From the NCBI RefSeq assembly GCF_040712315.1, contig NC_134016.1:1155501-1219500 (forward strand): DNA of 64,000 bases, in the 5' to 3' direction. A model generated the notes under the pieces. It saw only the letters and a program-made list of their open reading frames with translations, made no database searches and was not told the origin of the DNA. Shown piece after piece: positions 47,506 to 58,831 of this stretch. The stretch is from Castanea sativa (lineage: Eukaryota > Streptophyta > Magnoliopsida > Fagales > Fagaceae). A program made the position numbers and the translations under genes. Positions within the stretch are counted from its first letter, which is position 1, and every line of letters starts with the position of its first letter.

Positions 47506-47996
47506 GAGTATGGGTAATTGCTCTAATCTGGAGGTTCTTAAACTCAACAGCAACAGGTTATCTGGTCAAATTCCTCAGCAACTCAGCGAGTTCCGAAGGC
47601 TTAGAATTTTGTTTGTTGCTAACAATTTGTTGTCAGGGCCAGTGCCAGACTTTGTCAACATCACTACAATCAAGCCGGAGAGCTATGTAAATAACAGTGG
47701 ACTATGTGGAGGGCCTTTGGAATATTGCCGTAAAAAGCATAGATGGAGCTTTGAAATTTCTTTCAGGAGTGGGTTTGTAGCTGGTTTTGTGGTTTTTGCC
47801 TTTTCAGCATTTTTTTACCTACTATTTTAATCTTTGTGTGGGATCAAACAAGAGGAATAAGATAATGCCAACAAATACTACAGAATTGATAGCGACCAGG
47901 AAGAACATCGCTGAAAAAGTTGATCAAGTTACCCAATTGATGAAGGTACTTTTTCTCACTCCATTATATAATAAGGAGGAGTGCAAAGTTACATGA
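47506..47996 (+). pseudogene. BIR1-like copy D, 3' part of LRR exon
   Basis: After the duplicated GAG the LRR frame continues: MGNCSNLEVLKLNSNRLSGQ, LRILFVANNLLSGPVPDFVN, NNSGLCGGPLEYC. A membrane segment follows (SGFVAGFVVFAFSAFFYLLF) and then a stop at about 47828. In another frame the juxtamembrane part continues (SNKRNKIMPTNTTELIATRK) to ATGAAG|GTACTT at about 47945, a likely splice donor. No kinase exon for this copy was found before copy B. Confidence 0.8.
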
Positions 47997-48558
47997 GATA
48001 TTGATTGTAGAGAAAAATCAGTTTTTTTTTTTTTTTGAGAAATTAGTTGAAATGACAGTTTCTTACAGTGATTCGTGATTAGTGTATTGCTTTGTTATTT
48101 GTTGGGGCTCAAATAATTGTTATATATATATATATACACAGCATTTAGTCTATTCCACGAATTTTTTAATATTGTTAGTGATAGATGAAATTATTTCTTT
48201 GAAGTAAAATTTCAAATGCTTAAAAATATTACTAAAGCAAAACTAAAATACATTACAAATATGTTCAATTTAAATTTAATATGTTATATATACTACTTTT
48301 TTTTTTATAGGTTTTTATATAAAACTGTTAATAACTTATGACACATTTAATTTTATATAAAAGAAATGAGTATATAAATTTATGTTGTTATAACTTGTAA
48401 AAAAATTGAATAAAAATTTTTCTATAAATTTTAGTTAGTTTCCACGCAAAATATAAAAAATTTTGCTCACCTTTTTCAAGCAAAATAGCAAAAGAATAGT
48501 TAACTACATATGAATGTTATGTGTGTGATGTATATATTGGTATATACAAAATATGTAA
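47997..48558. other. AT-rich intron remnant of copy D
   Basis: Poly-T and TA runs; no exon. The next feature is the LTR at 48559. Confidence 0.45.
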
Positions 48559-49298
48559 TGTAAGTGCACAATTGCACCTGGACCCAAAGACAAAGCGGGC
48601 TCAGGCCCAATGAGCCTTAAACAATAAAATTTGTAGAGTGTGGATTTGAAATCTAACTGTAGGGGTGTTGGAGACTTGACAAATAGGCTTAAGTGTTATA
48701 GTATTTGCTAATAGCAAACGATTATAACAAATGAACCTCCTTGGACGTAAGCCGAGGACTATTTCTCTATTATCTCTCTTTCTTTCTTAAAGGTTATAGT
48801 TCTTGGCCCTTCTTTCCCCCCCCCCCCTTCTCTTTGCTCTCTTCTCTTTTTAAATACTTATTCTTTTTCCTTTGTCCACGCGTCCCCTCCAATCCCCTTC
48901 CGCCACCTTCTTCAAATATTTAAATAATAGCCAGAAGGTTTAATTATACTGCTCAGGGGTCACTTCCCTATTAATGCGGCCAGGGAGGTAGGTGCAGGGT
49001 CTTTAATGTGGAGGTAGCAGCTTTTTTCTGAGATATTTCTCTCACACCAGTGCGTCCAGAGGATTCTTGGATCCCCTCTTTAACCTACAGTCTTTTCAGA
49101 ACTCTGCCTTGATCTTTCTAGCGAATCTCCAAGCCATCACGGGTCTGTCCAAGGAGAGATTCTTCCTCGGATGAATCCTCGGACCCTCAGCTTGCGGGCC
49201 AACTTGCAGTCCTAAAGGCCTTTAGTCAAGAACGAACTGACCCTTCTTAACAGAGCCCAAAGACCCAAATACCTACCCAGGTCTTTTAACTCCCCATA
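48559..49298 (-). repeat. LTR of the truncated Tat-type element
   Basis: Begins TGTAAGTGCACAATTG and ends AACTCCCCATA, where a TG terminus appears mutated to TA on the minus strand. It is alignable with the solo LTR at 35272-36039 from end to end. A C12 run lies at 48816-48827. Confidence 0.75.
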
Positions 49299-49325
49299 AT
49301 ACCCCCTCAAAACTTTATTTTTCCC
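49299..49325 (-). other. polypurine tract region (minus strand)
   Basis: On the minus strand a purine-rich TTTTGAGGGGGTATT abuts the LTR. It matches the tract TTTTGAGGGGCTAT at 10460-10473 in the other element. Confidence 0.55.
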
Positions 49326-49379
49326 CTTCCGAGGAGAAAAATAGGGTTTTGATCCGACCAGAACTTCCCCCACACATTT

Positions 49380-49820
49380 CGTATTTCACCACACGTGTAG
49401 AAATCGTTTTGTTCCTCATAAGATGCCGTCTGGCGCTTCGAATTTCAAAACGACGCGCGCATTTATGACCGCAAGTTACAACTTGTTCCCCACGTTCAAC
49501 GGTGAGATGAACATCCAACGGTCCGCGTTGCCTCTTGAAATTTTGGCGGGACGAATCCAATTTCGAGGCCGCTTCCCGCATGTCATGACGCTTGGAGATC
49601 TGCGCCTTCATTTATTTCTTCAGAGCTTAATCACATCAAAACATCAGTCATTGCTTTTTTTTTTTTCTTTTTTTTTTTCCTCCAAAAACCCGTGGAAACT
49701 CGCATAACTACAAACTCGTAAGTTCCTACTTTTTCTTTTACTCCTTTCTCCTCGGATTTTATCCTCGGCTCCCTTCTTAACCACTTTCCTTCTTAAAACT
49801 TGACCTTCTCTTTCTCATAG
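49380..49820 (+). promoter_or_regulatory. upstream region of the antisense gene
   Basis: GC-richer than the surroundings (for example CAAAACGACGCGCGCATTTA). It has a TATA-like CTTCATTTATTTC at about 49607 and a T/C-rich leader before the ATG at 49821. This would be the gene's own promoter, separate from the LTR. Function inferred from position only. Confidence 0.35.
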
Positions 49821-51535
49821 ATGGGTAGATTTAAGTGTTTAGTCGACACCGCTGCTGGGATGGAAGGCTTTAGGGCCAAATACCATATTCCCAACGACGT
49901 AAGGTTGAAATATTGTCCGGCAGAAGCCATAGGTAGTTCTAGGAAAACGGGAGAGGTTATCATCCCCATGATTGCCTTCATAGAAGGGGGAATGACCCTC
50001 CTTATGAGAAGCGTAACTAGGGAATACCTTCGCAACCACAGGTTGTGCCCTGACCAGTGCGCACCCAATGTATTTAGAGTTTTAGGAAGCGTCGACGCCC
50101 TGAACGAGCAGATGGGCTTGAACCTTACTTGGCATGACGTTGTCTTCATGTACGAATGCCACAAGCTTAAAAGCGTAGGCTATTACATCAAATCCAGGTC
50201 TAGTGTAGTTAGATTAATTTCTTATCTGCCCAAGTCTAATAAAGGCATGAAGGACGACTACCTCATCGCCTTAGGCAACTGGCACGACGGCCCTCACTGC
50301 CCAGTCGTATGGGGAGATCCAGGTGTGACTCCTTAGGATCTAATTTCCCAACCCTGTGATTCCCTCTCAAACTCCTTGAATGTTTATTTACTTTCACAAC
50401 CTGTCTAACTCCGATTTGTCACATGCATTGCAAATCTGACCACATTTGCCTTTTTGGGTGTCTTTTTCGCAAACAAACAGCACGTTTGTCCACACTTGAG
50501 CCATTGCAACGTCGCTGACTTAAACCACGTACTTCGCTCAGAAGTTTTCATGAGTGAAGACTTACAACTTAGAGCGGCTCACCTAATACTAGGGTACGAC
50601 CCTATATCCTCGGATTTCCAGGAGATAGAGAACGCGATCATCGCGGGGGACAGGAGGCGCAGGAGGATAAACGTAGCGAGGCCTAACTTCCTTGCCGACC
50701 ACGATATCCCTGACGACCTCAACACCATACTATACGCGCGACCCATTTTGGCGATTCCTCTCTCAATGCACTCTCAGGCAACCACTGTCCTGGAGGAGCA
50801 AGTGTCCTCGCCGCACACATTGGGCGAGGAGATAGACCAGTTTCAGCTCGAGGACGTCGTAAGACCTCGAGGAAACCAGTTTGTTGTCCTCTCTGACGAG
50901 GAAGAAGAGCTCGCTGAGGCCTCTGGAATTGCAGGTTTAGTGATTGCACGTCCCCACGACAGTTCCGAGGACGAAGACATAGACAAACTTAAAGGCCTTC
51001 TAACTGTGAGAGGCGAGAGAGTTGCCAAGGAAGCTCGTACCTTCAAACATTCGCTAGAGGCTGCGAAGCAGGCGAGTTATAAGGAAGGGGTAGCTGTAAC
51101 AGAGGACGAGCTGGCAGAGGCTTTCGCTGCCTTGTGTGTCGAGAATACTGTCAACAGGTCTGGGGGGAAGCCTTAAACGTAGCAGTGTTTCCTTCAGCTT
51201 CCAAGCTGAGGAAGCTCGAGAACGTTTGGCTTCCTCTTGACATACAGAAGATAGAAGAAGCTCCTACTGTTGCTCCTCCCCCTAAGACAGCTCCTCCTGC
51301 TCTTTCTCCTGTAATCCCAGAGTTCATCCTTGATCCTACAGAACCTTCAGGTTCCAAAAAAGAGAAGGAAGGGAGTGGGGGTGCCGAGAAGGGCTTGAGC
51401 CAAAGCGTGGAGCCTATCATCCCTCCAACCACCACAAAGGACAAAGGAAAGCAAGTTCTGTCTTCCTTTGAGTTGGAATTAAAAGACACTGAGGCTACCA
51501 GCACTTCTCAGCAAGACCCCCCTTCGAAAGCTTAG
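49821..51535 (+). pseudogene. antisense gene of the Tat-type element
   Basis: Exon 1 (49821 to about 50326) begins MGRFKCLVDTAAGMEGFRAK and contains RNHRLCPDQCAPNVFRVLGS and LTWHDVVFMYECHKLKSVGY, resembling the domain Pfam calls putative gypsy-type transposon (Transposase_28), by recall. A donor CCAG|GTGTGA and an acceptor AAACAG near 50479 suggest an intron. Exon 2 continues with LSHCNVADLNHVLRSEVFMS, an acidic tail (VVLSDEEEELAEAS) and a helical region to about 51150. There a one-base shift moves the frame to YCQQVWGEALNVA and a Pro/Lys-rich end (stop at 51533-51535). Codon use and GC content differ from the neighbourhood. It reads opposite to the element's own orientation. Role unknown. 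Confidence 0.6.
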
Positions 51536-51839
51536 GGTCGAGTCTAGGGCTTCTCTTTCTATGTACTAAAAACTTTCCATGTAATGGTATATACTGAGAT
51601 AACTAATGAAAGACAGTTTATTTAATTCTCATCTGAGTTGTGTTTATTTCCTCTTTATGCTTACTATTCTTATGCTTACTATAAAATTTCTTATTAGCAC
51701 ACAATGAAAGAAAGAATGAGATAAATAGATCCAATTTCGGCAGTTGAACAATTACAACTTTAAACGACTACGCACATACTTGCCTTTGCAAAGTAAAGCA
51801 TTCAAGAACCTGACAAGAACTAACTTGGTTTAGATGGTA
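51536..51839. other. 3' flank of the antisense gene
   Basis: No exon. Lies between the antisense gene and the tandem array. Confidence 0.4.
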
Positions 51840-53300
51840 AACAGAGCCTTATTTTTACAAACCCATGTGATACTTAAACTTTGTAACTTGAAACTTTAGT
51901 AAAGCGTGGGGTCCAAGGACCCTTCCTTACCAAATTTTTGATTAATACTTAAAGACGTACAACTTAAAATTCAATTTAACCATGGTTCTATCTAACAAAT
52001 AATCAAACATCAATTACCACAAGGCATATGGTCTGAGGGGCCCTACTTAAACAAATTTTTGTTTGACATTTAATAATGGTAACTTAAGATGTTAATTTTC
52101 CTAAAGTAGAGGGTCTGAGGACCCGACACAACTAAGGTTCTATGTAACAAATAACAATATATCAATTTCCAAAAGGAATGTGGTCCGAGGACCATACCAA
52201 ACCAAGTTTCTGTTTGATAGTTAGTAATGAATCAATTTCCACAAGATATGTGGTCTGAGGACCATACAAAACTGAGTTTCTGTTTGATACTTAGTAACAG
52301 TAACTTAAGATGTTAGTTCCCCCAAAGTAGAAGGTCCGAGGACCCTGCATAACTAAGGTTCTGTTTAACAAATAACAAGATATCAATTTCCATAAGGTAT
52401 GTGGTCCGAGGACCATACAAAACCAAGTTTCTATTTGATACTTAATAACGTATCAATTTCCACAAGGTATGTGGTCCGAGGACCATACAAAACCAAGTTT
52501 CTGTTTGATACTTAGTAATGTATCAATTTCCACAAGGTATGTGGTCCGAGGACCATACAAAACCGAGTTTCTGTTTGATACTTAGTAACAGTAACTTAAG
52601 ATGTTAATTTCCCCAAAGTAGAAGGTCCGAGGACCCGACATAACTAAGGTTCTGTTTAACAAATAACAAGATATCAATTTCCATAAGGTATGTGGTCCGA
52701 GGACCATACAAAACCAAGTTTCTGTTTGATACTTAATAACGTATCAATTTCCACAAGGTATGTGGTCCGAGGACCATACAAAACCAAGTTTCTGTTTGAT
52801 ACTTAATAACGTATCAATTTCCACAAGGTATGTGGTCCGAGGACCATACAAAACTAAGTTTCTGTTTGATACTTAATAACGTATCAATTTCCACAAGGTA
52901 TGTGGTCCGAGGACCATACAAAACCAAGATTCTGTTTGATACTTAGTAATGTATCAATTTCTACAAGGTATGTCGTCCGAGGACCATACAAAACTAAGTT
53001 TCTGTTTGATACTTAGTAACAGTGACTTAAGATGTTAATTTCCCCAAAGTAGAAGGTACGAGGGCCCGACATAACTAAGGTTCTGTTTAACAAATAACAA
53101 GATATCAATTTTCACAAGGTATGTGGTCCGAGGACCATACCAAATCCAAGTTTCTGTTTGATACTTAATAACGTATCAATTTTCACAAGGTATGTGGTCC
53201 GAGGTGCATACAAAACCAAGTTTCTGTTTGATACTTAGTAATGTATCAATTTCCACAAGGTATGTGGTCCGAGGACCATACAAAAACAAATTTCTGTTTG
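51840..53300 (-). repeat. 70-85-bp tandem array in the truncated Tat-type element
   Basis: About nineteen units, most 70 bp, carry CACAAGGTATGTGGTCCGAG, GACCATACAAAACC and TTTCTGTTTGATACTT. A second type, with TTCCCCAAAGTAGAAGGTCC, is interspersed about every five units and is the minus-strand equivalent of the 81-bp monomer at 9011-9650. All intact units have GGTCCGAGGACC. Confidence 0.9.
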
Positions 53301-53310
53301 ATTTTGTTGG

Positions 53311-53746
53311 AGTTTTTTTTTTATATATTTTTTTAATGTGTTTTGCAATAAACCAGGTTTGAAAAATGTTGACTTGATTATGGTTTTATATCATTTTATT
53401 ATTATAAGAAAAATGTTAATGGATATCCTAACGGCATTGGTTTAAGAGCTATTTTTAGAAGTATTTTTATGGGAAATGATTAAAAAAAATTAATTTTTTT
53501 TGACAACTTTTTATATTTCTCAATAAAGTGGTTTTAAAACTTTCATTATATGATTCATTAAGGCACTTGTTAACATGACCCTTATTATAATTATTATGCT
53601 TACCAATTACGGTTCGGCATTTGGTCCAGTTTGGTCCATTTCAGTTTAATTTGATCCAAATCTATCAATTTTAGTCCATTCCAGTCCACTTCGCTCCATT
53701 CGATACACTTTTGTCTAATTTAGTCCACTTCAATGTACCTACTTAA
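53311..53746. other. spacer with a degenerate TTTGGTCCA minisatellite
   Basis: No gene. From about 53615 to 53735, TTTGGTCCA-like and TTTAGTCCA-like strings recur every 10-20 bases. A similar stretch lies at 55428-55515. Confidence 0.55.
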
Positions 53747-54148
53747 GAGCATTCACATCAGTCCGTGTAGAATAGAAAAAAGTGTAGAATTTACATAGTT
53801 TTACTTAAAAATTACTCACATTAGTACATGTATATAATTGTGTAAATTTACAAATTTGTTACAGTAACCATATAAATTTATACTAATTAGCATTATTCAT
53901 TTTGTATTTAGTTGTTTATTATTTCTTTATGTATCTCAAAGATGAAAGAAGAAAGAGTATTGTAGTTATTGCGTGTGAAGAAAGAGAAACAATAAAAAAA
54001 ACCAAGGAAAATTGAAATTTTAATGATATGTAATGTAAAATAAATAATCTAATGTGGGGTGTTTTGAAAAGTAAGTATGTAAAATAGAAAAAGTAGGTTT
54101 TTATGCTAAAATAGACAAGTACTTTTGCATGAGCTAATGTGAATGCTC
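53747..54148. mobile_element. 402-bp PIF/Harbinger-type MITE
   Basis: Ends GAGCATTCACATCAGTCC and (right end read inward) GAGCATTCACATTAGCTC, with TAA outside both (53744-53746 and 54149-54151). It is a relative of the MITE at 34065-35085: similar ends and a shared AAAATAGAAAAAGTAGGTTT near the right end. Confidence 0.85.
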
Positions 54149-54557
54149 TAAGAATGGGAAAAGAAAAGTTTAGGTTGAGAGTACTATCAATTATTTGAGT
54201 AATATCAATTGTAACTATATGATAAGTTTTAATTATCATGATAATCTCCTTAAAAACATGAAAATTTTGAAACTTAAAAACTTTAGTTGTACCAAAAGAA
54301 ATTAGGAAAATATAATGCAAACTAACTATAATTAGAAAAACATGTACCCCTTCAAAAAAGAATAATATCAATCAATAACACCAAAAATTGTAAAAATAGA
54401 AAGAAATAAATTCCTTTTAGAAATTTTTTAATTTATAAGAAGAATAAATTATCTACAATAAATTTAGAAGATAAATCACACATTATACCACATCTAAAAA
54501 TAATTATATATTTCTATGCATTGCGTGGGTTAACGCCTAGTAATATCTAATAACTAA
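54149..54557. other. AT-rich spacer
   Basis: No gene or repeat boundary seen. Confidence 0.5.
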
Positions 54558-54569
54558 AGCATTGCATTT

Positions 54570-55370
54570 CACAGAATTACCTGCTAGAACTAAGATGGTG
54601 AGGCAACGCAGGTGGATACCTCCAGACCCAAGTGAGTACAAAGTCAATTTTGATGGCGCTATGTTCAATGAATGTGCTGAAGCAAGAGTGGGTGTGGTGG
54701 TGCGTGATTCAAGAGGTTTAGTGGTGGTGGCAATGTCGGAAAAAATCTTTAAACCACATTTTGTGGAATGCTTGGAGTTGTTGGCAGTAAGGCGTGCGGT
54801 GATCTTTGCAAAGGAAATTGGGTTATAACAATTCCACTTCGAAGGTGACTCCGAAATAGTTATCAAAGTCAATTTTGATGGCGCCATGTTCAATGAATGT
54901 GCTGAAGCAAGAGTGGGTGTGGTGGTGCGTGATTCAAGAGGTTTAGTGGTGGTGGCAATGTCAGAAAAAATCTTTAAACCACATTCTGGGGAATGCTTGG
55001 AGTTGTTGGCAGTAAGGCTTGCGGTGATCTTTGCAAAGGAAATTGGGTTACAACAATTCCACTTCGAAGGTGACTCCGAAATAGTTATCAAAGGGCTGCT
55101 GGAAGGTGGTATGCAATTCTCATCTCTTCGGCACTTGTTTAGAGACATTTTATGTCATGTAAGCTCCATGCGGAGTTTTTCTTTCGCTCATATTGTAAGG
55201 CAAAGCAATGCGGTAGCACATGCTTTAGCCCAAAGAGGAAGGTTATCTTTTCCTTTTTCTGCTTGGATGAAGTATGTTCCGTCGGACATTGATGGTTTTG
55301 TAGATGCTGACATTTATTCTATGAACAATCAATAATATCAGTACACTGTCTTTCCTCTCAAAATAATATT
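54570..55370 (+). pseudogene. retroposed LINE RNase H fragment with internal duplication
   Basis: The insert is flanked by AGCATTGCATTT on both sides (54558-54569 and 55371-55382). The frame reads RRWIPPDPSEYKVNFDGAMF, VGVVVRDSRGLVVVAMSEK and, near the end, SFAHIVRQSNAVAHALAQRG, the RVT_3-type RNase H domain at the C-terminus of plant LINEs. A 225-bp segment is duplicated in tandem and in frame (units from 54641 and 54866). The first unit has a TAA where the second has CAA. Only one C-terminal part is present. A 5'-truncated LINE insertion explains the 12-bp duplication, although no long A-tail remains. Confidence 0.75.
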
Positions 55371-55427
55371 AGCATTGCATTTGTTTATACTAGCTCCTGT
55401 TGAGCTACATTAATGTAGCATTTCAAT

Positions 55428-55515
55428 TCATTTGGTCCACTTTGGTCTATTTCGGTCAATTCGGTCAATTTTGGTCAACTTGGTCCACTTTGGTCCATTC
55501 GTCGATTTTGGTCCA
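55428..55515. repeat. TTTGGTCCA-type minisatellite
   Basis: TTTGGTCCACTTTGGTC and variants (TTCGGTCAAT) recur over about 90 bases. The matching stretch at 53615-53735 suggests one array split by later insertions. Confidence 0.65.
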
Positions 55516-55701
55516 AATATGATAAGGCGAAATACATAACAACATGTTATAGTCATGTAACGTCCTAGCCCATTTATATATTAATATATATATATAAAGG
55601 CTATGGCATTATAATTTAAGTGAGGGTATTTTTATAATCCCCACCCCAAGATATTTCTAATAAGTGGCCTTTATAGCTCCATCACCCCCTAGTTTACTAG
55701 C

Positions 55702-55834
55702 CTATTTGGATTAAGGGGGAAAAGAGTGTGAGTGGAGGGAAGTAGAGTAGAGTCAGCCGAAAATAAGCTAATTTTGAGCTAAATTTACTCCATTCTACTC
55801 TACTCCCCCTCCCTTCTCCTCAATCCAAATGGAC
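55702..55834. repeat. 133-bp foldback MITE
   Basis: The left arm CTATTTGGATTAAGGGGGAA and right arm (read inward) GTCCATTTGGATTGAGGAGA pair imperfectly along about 45 bases, both then running through GTAGAGTAGA. Typical of small hAT-like MITEs in woody plants; the target duplication is not clear. Confidence 0.65.
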
Positions 55835-56129
55835 CAATACACATTCTCTCCATCTCCCTCTCTTTCTCATTTTCTTCTGCATCTGTTCTTGTTTCTTCCA
55901 CCGCTCCACCCCTAGGTCAACCAATTGAAGGCCCCATTTTCTCACCACAACCTATTGTCATCACCAAAGCAAAATAAACCACACTAACACCACGCCAATT
56001 ACCGGAGGCAGCAGTATTCGCATAGATTGCTGAAATGGAGGTGTTAAAGGTGAAATCTCTTGGACCCATTTTCCATTATTGTTTTGGTTATGACTGAGAA
56101 TTGTTTATTGATTTCGTTTTCAATGAGCT
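55835..56129. other. spacer upstream of copy B
   Basis: CT- and CA-rich; no exon recognised. Confidence 0.4.
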
Positions 56130-56481
56130 GAAGGCTCATTAACTTCGACTTACATACTCTGGACTTTCGACTACTACTCTTTACGGTTGCATGACTTGGA
56201 AAATAGAATCAGCAATTTCTTTTTGTTTTTTTGACTTCTGACTCAGCAATTACGTTTTGTACGTTCCTCCAAAAAACTTGGCTCAATCCTCCAAAAAGAA
56301 AATGCTCAAATTTCAGCCATTTCTTCCAAACCACATTTTCGAGAATTAAAGAATTAACGCGTGTAATTTTCCAGTTTGAAATTTCTTGAAAATGATTGCT
56401 TTGATTTTTCTCTATAACTAGTTACGTACTTACGTACAATGTTTCTACCTCTGAGTATTCTTACTAAACACACAGAAGCAA
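56130..56481 (+). promoter_or_regulatory. upstream region of BIR1-like copy B
   Basis: Shares with copies A and Z the boxes around GCATGACTTGGAAAATAGA and the stretch ending ACACAGAAGCAAATGGCTCA at the start codon. Confidence 0.5.
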
Positions 56482-57356
56482 ATGGCTCATAGTGCCAAAC
56501 CCGTCATAGCGCTACTTCACATTTGCTTAAGCAATGGCACAGAGCTTGGTCATTTGTGGACATTCTTGAAATGAGCAATGGCACAGAGACTGATATCTAC
56601 TGCTTGAGGTCGATTAAAGAGTCATTAGAAGACCCTTACAATAACTTCAAGTATTCATGGAATTTCAGCAACATAACAGAAGGTTTCATCTGTAAATTTT
56701 TCGGGATCGAATGCTGACACCCTGACGAAAACAAAGTTCTTAATGTCAAGTTGGAGAACATGGGGCTAAAGGACCAATTTCCTCGGGAAATCGAGAACTG
56801 CACATCGATAACGGGTCTGGACCTGTCAGGTAATGAGCTTACAGGCACCATACCATCTGACATATATTTGTTGCTCCCGTACGTGACCTCCCTTGATCTC
56901 TCATCCAACAAATTTTCTGGTGAAATCCCTAAGAGCATAGTGAATTGTGCCTATCTAAATGTCCTTCGATTTGACAACAACCAGCTAACGGGATTTATCC
57001 TTCGAGAAATTAACCAGCTTGACAGACTCCGCACGTTTAGTGTTGCTAACAATCTCTTATTAGGGCCGGTGCCTGTGTTTTCCTATCTTACCATTCCTGC
57101 AGAGAGCTATGCAAATAATCTGGCACTTTGTGGGGCTCCGTTAAAACCTTGCAAACCTTCTCCTAAGAAGTTTATTGTTCTATTCAAAGAAGGATTTTTG
57201 GTAGGTTGGATTGTCGAAATGGTCACGGTGGTAGTTGTTATTTTTCGTAATACACCAATATTGCTTGTGAAGAAGGCAATAACCAAGAAGAACAAGAAAT
57301 TAATGAAAGCAGGAACCCGATGGTTTTCCACTGATGAAAGAAGCAAGAACATGATG
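56482..57356 (+). pseudogene. BIR1-like copy B, exon 1 (signal peptide, LRRs, membrane segment)
   Basis: ATG at 56482 begins MAHSAKPVIALLHIC; a partial internal duplication (AGCAATGGCACAGAG twice) and a shift break the signal-peptide region. The frame with ETDIYCLRSIKESLEDPYNN meets a TGA at 56715-56717 where a Trp codon is expected. After that 56718-57356 is open with LDLSGNELTGTIPS, LDLSSNKFSGEIPK, LRFDNNQLTGFILR, FSVANNLLLGPVP and the cap LCGAPLKPC. A membrane segment follows (GFLVGWIVEMVTVVVVIF), then the juxtamembrane part to ATGATG|GTAATC. It is most like copy A. A pseudogene by the two lesions. Confidence 0.8.
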
Positions 57357-57450
57357 GTAATCTCTTAGAGCCTGTTTGTTTCTATTTTCATTTCTTTTTG
57401 TCCAATACATGATTGCAATAGACTATTTTCAAAAGAAGAAATGAAAAATA

Positions 57451-58307
57451 TGTTGGGAAATTTAGACCCTGGTTGATAGAATTAATAAGTTTTAAACCCA
57501 AATTGTTAATTAGATTTATTATGAATAAAACTTGTTAAAACAAACAAACAAACATCAACATCATGTCAAATATAAGTCCAGCAGAAAAGTAAATAAGATA
57601 AGATTGATGACCCAAGAAAACAAATGAAACCAACTAGTTTCACAGTAAAAAACTTGGGGGGAAACCTTCTTGAAAAGCAATTCACTATAATAAAGAGAAG
57701 TTTCAGATCTAGTGCAAAACTTTTTTCCTTAGACTCTACAATCCCCGTAGATGAACTCACAGTAGAAACTTTCTACCACTTTAGAACCTCTGAACTCTTC
57801 AATATATGAATGCCACCTTTTAATGCATAGATCCCAGTACATAACTCACTCCTTTGTAAAGTTCTTCACTTTATCAACAATGAAGATCAAGAAGGACTTG
57901 GTTAGAAAACCCTAAAGCGCAAAGAATAAGGCTTCGGTCACCTTTTTGCATATGTTCTCTTTGTATTCTCTTATGTAACAGCCTCTAAAATAAGCGTTAT
58001 ATATGTCTAGGGTTGTGAGAAAAGAAACCCTACACAAATACATAAGCATAGGTTGAAAATCAGATCTGAAAATCTGAATTTCCGTAATTTCGATAGATAC
58101 CTCGATAGATAGCTATCTGTCGAGCAGTTGTCGAGCTTTAATGAATTAACACTTCTTCACTTGTTTCTTGGACAGATTTGAATGGTTTCAATACTAGACT
58201 TGAACTCTTATTCTTTAAAGTATTAAATATATCCTAGATCTACCCAAATACAAGTAAAGTGCGTTTTGTCAAAGGATTAGCTAACTACATAAAATATGTC
58301 CTTAACA
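57451..58307 (-). mobile_element. solo LTR in the copy B intron
   Basis: An 857-bp segment begins TGTTGGGAAA and ends GTCCTTAACA, with AAATA on both sides (57446-57450 and 58308-58312). On the minus strand it starts TGTTAAGGAC and has a TATA-like ATATATAACGC followed by leader-like DNA, so the minus strand is the likely sense. Probably Ty1/copia by the TGTT ends; this is a guess. Confidence 0.7.
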
Positions 58308-58312
58308 AAATA

Positions 58313-58831
58313 TATTTGTCTCCTAATTACAATCCAAAACAATGTTAAAAATATCAAAGAAGGCCACTTACACTGCCACAGAGAAAGCTTTACTTGCATA
58401 TTCATGATCCTTTCGATTCAACATTAAATGATCATCCTTACTCTCTGCTACTCTCCCTTTGAAAAATTATGTTATGAGAGCCCCTCTCACATTTGGGTGC
58501 CATAGATATTTAGGGAAGAACCAAATCCGAGAGGGGTGCCTCATGAGATGAGATTTATTACTTGTTTAATACTTGCAAATAATACTCGCCTCACATGGGC
58601 ATAGACCCTACAAGAATGGGACCCATCTGTATATGAGAGGTGTATTGTATGCAACTGTTATACAATATACCACCTCCATGAAATGATCTCCAATGAGATA
58701 CTTTTCATGAGTATGCAATTCGTACAACCACTTAAAAGAAACATCTATGTTAAATTAAATTTTTTTTTTTATATAAATTTTGATAAGCACTAATGCAAAA
58801 TGGCAAATGATTTGATCCACAGATGTCTTAG
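58313..58831. other. 3' end of the copy B intron
   Basis: No exon. Possible acceptors lie at 58821-58822 (CCACAG) and 58830-58831 (CTTAG). Confidence 0.45.

Larger units (their letters stand above)
48559..53310 (-). mobile_element. truncated Tat-type LTR retrotransposon, reverse orientation
   Basis: An LTR (48559-49298) of the same family as the solo LTR at 35272-36039 is followed by a polypurine tract read on the minus strand. The element's 3' end therefore lies on the left and its interior extends right. The interior holds a gene on the opposite strand to the element (49821-51535) and a tandem array (about 51840-53300). Gag, pol and the other LTR are missing; the element stops near 53310. 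Extra antisense genes and tandem repeats between pol and the 3' LTR are known in Tat-lineage elements. Confidence 0.75.

Noticed and set aside
48816..48827. C12 tract
   Set aside because: Homopolymer inside an LTR; likely slippage or sequencing effect, with no functional sign.
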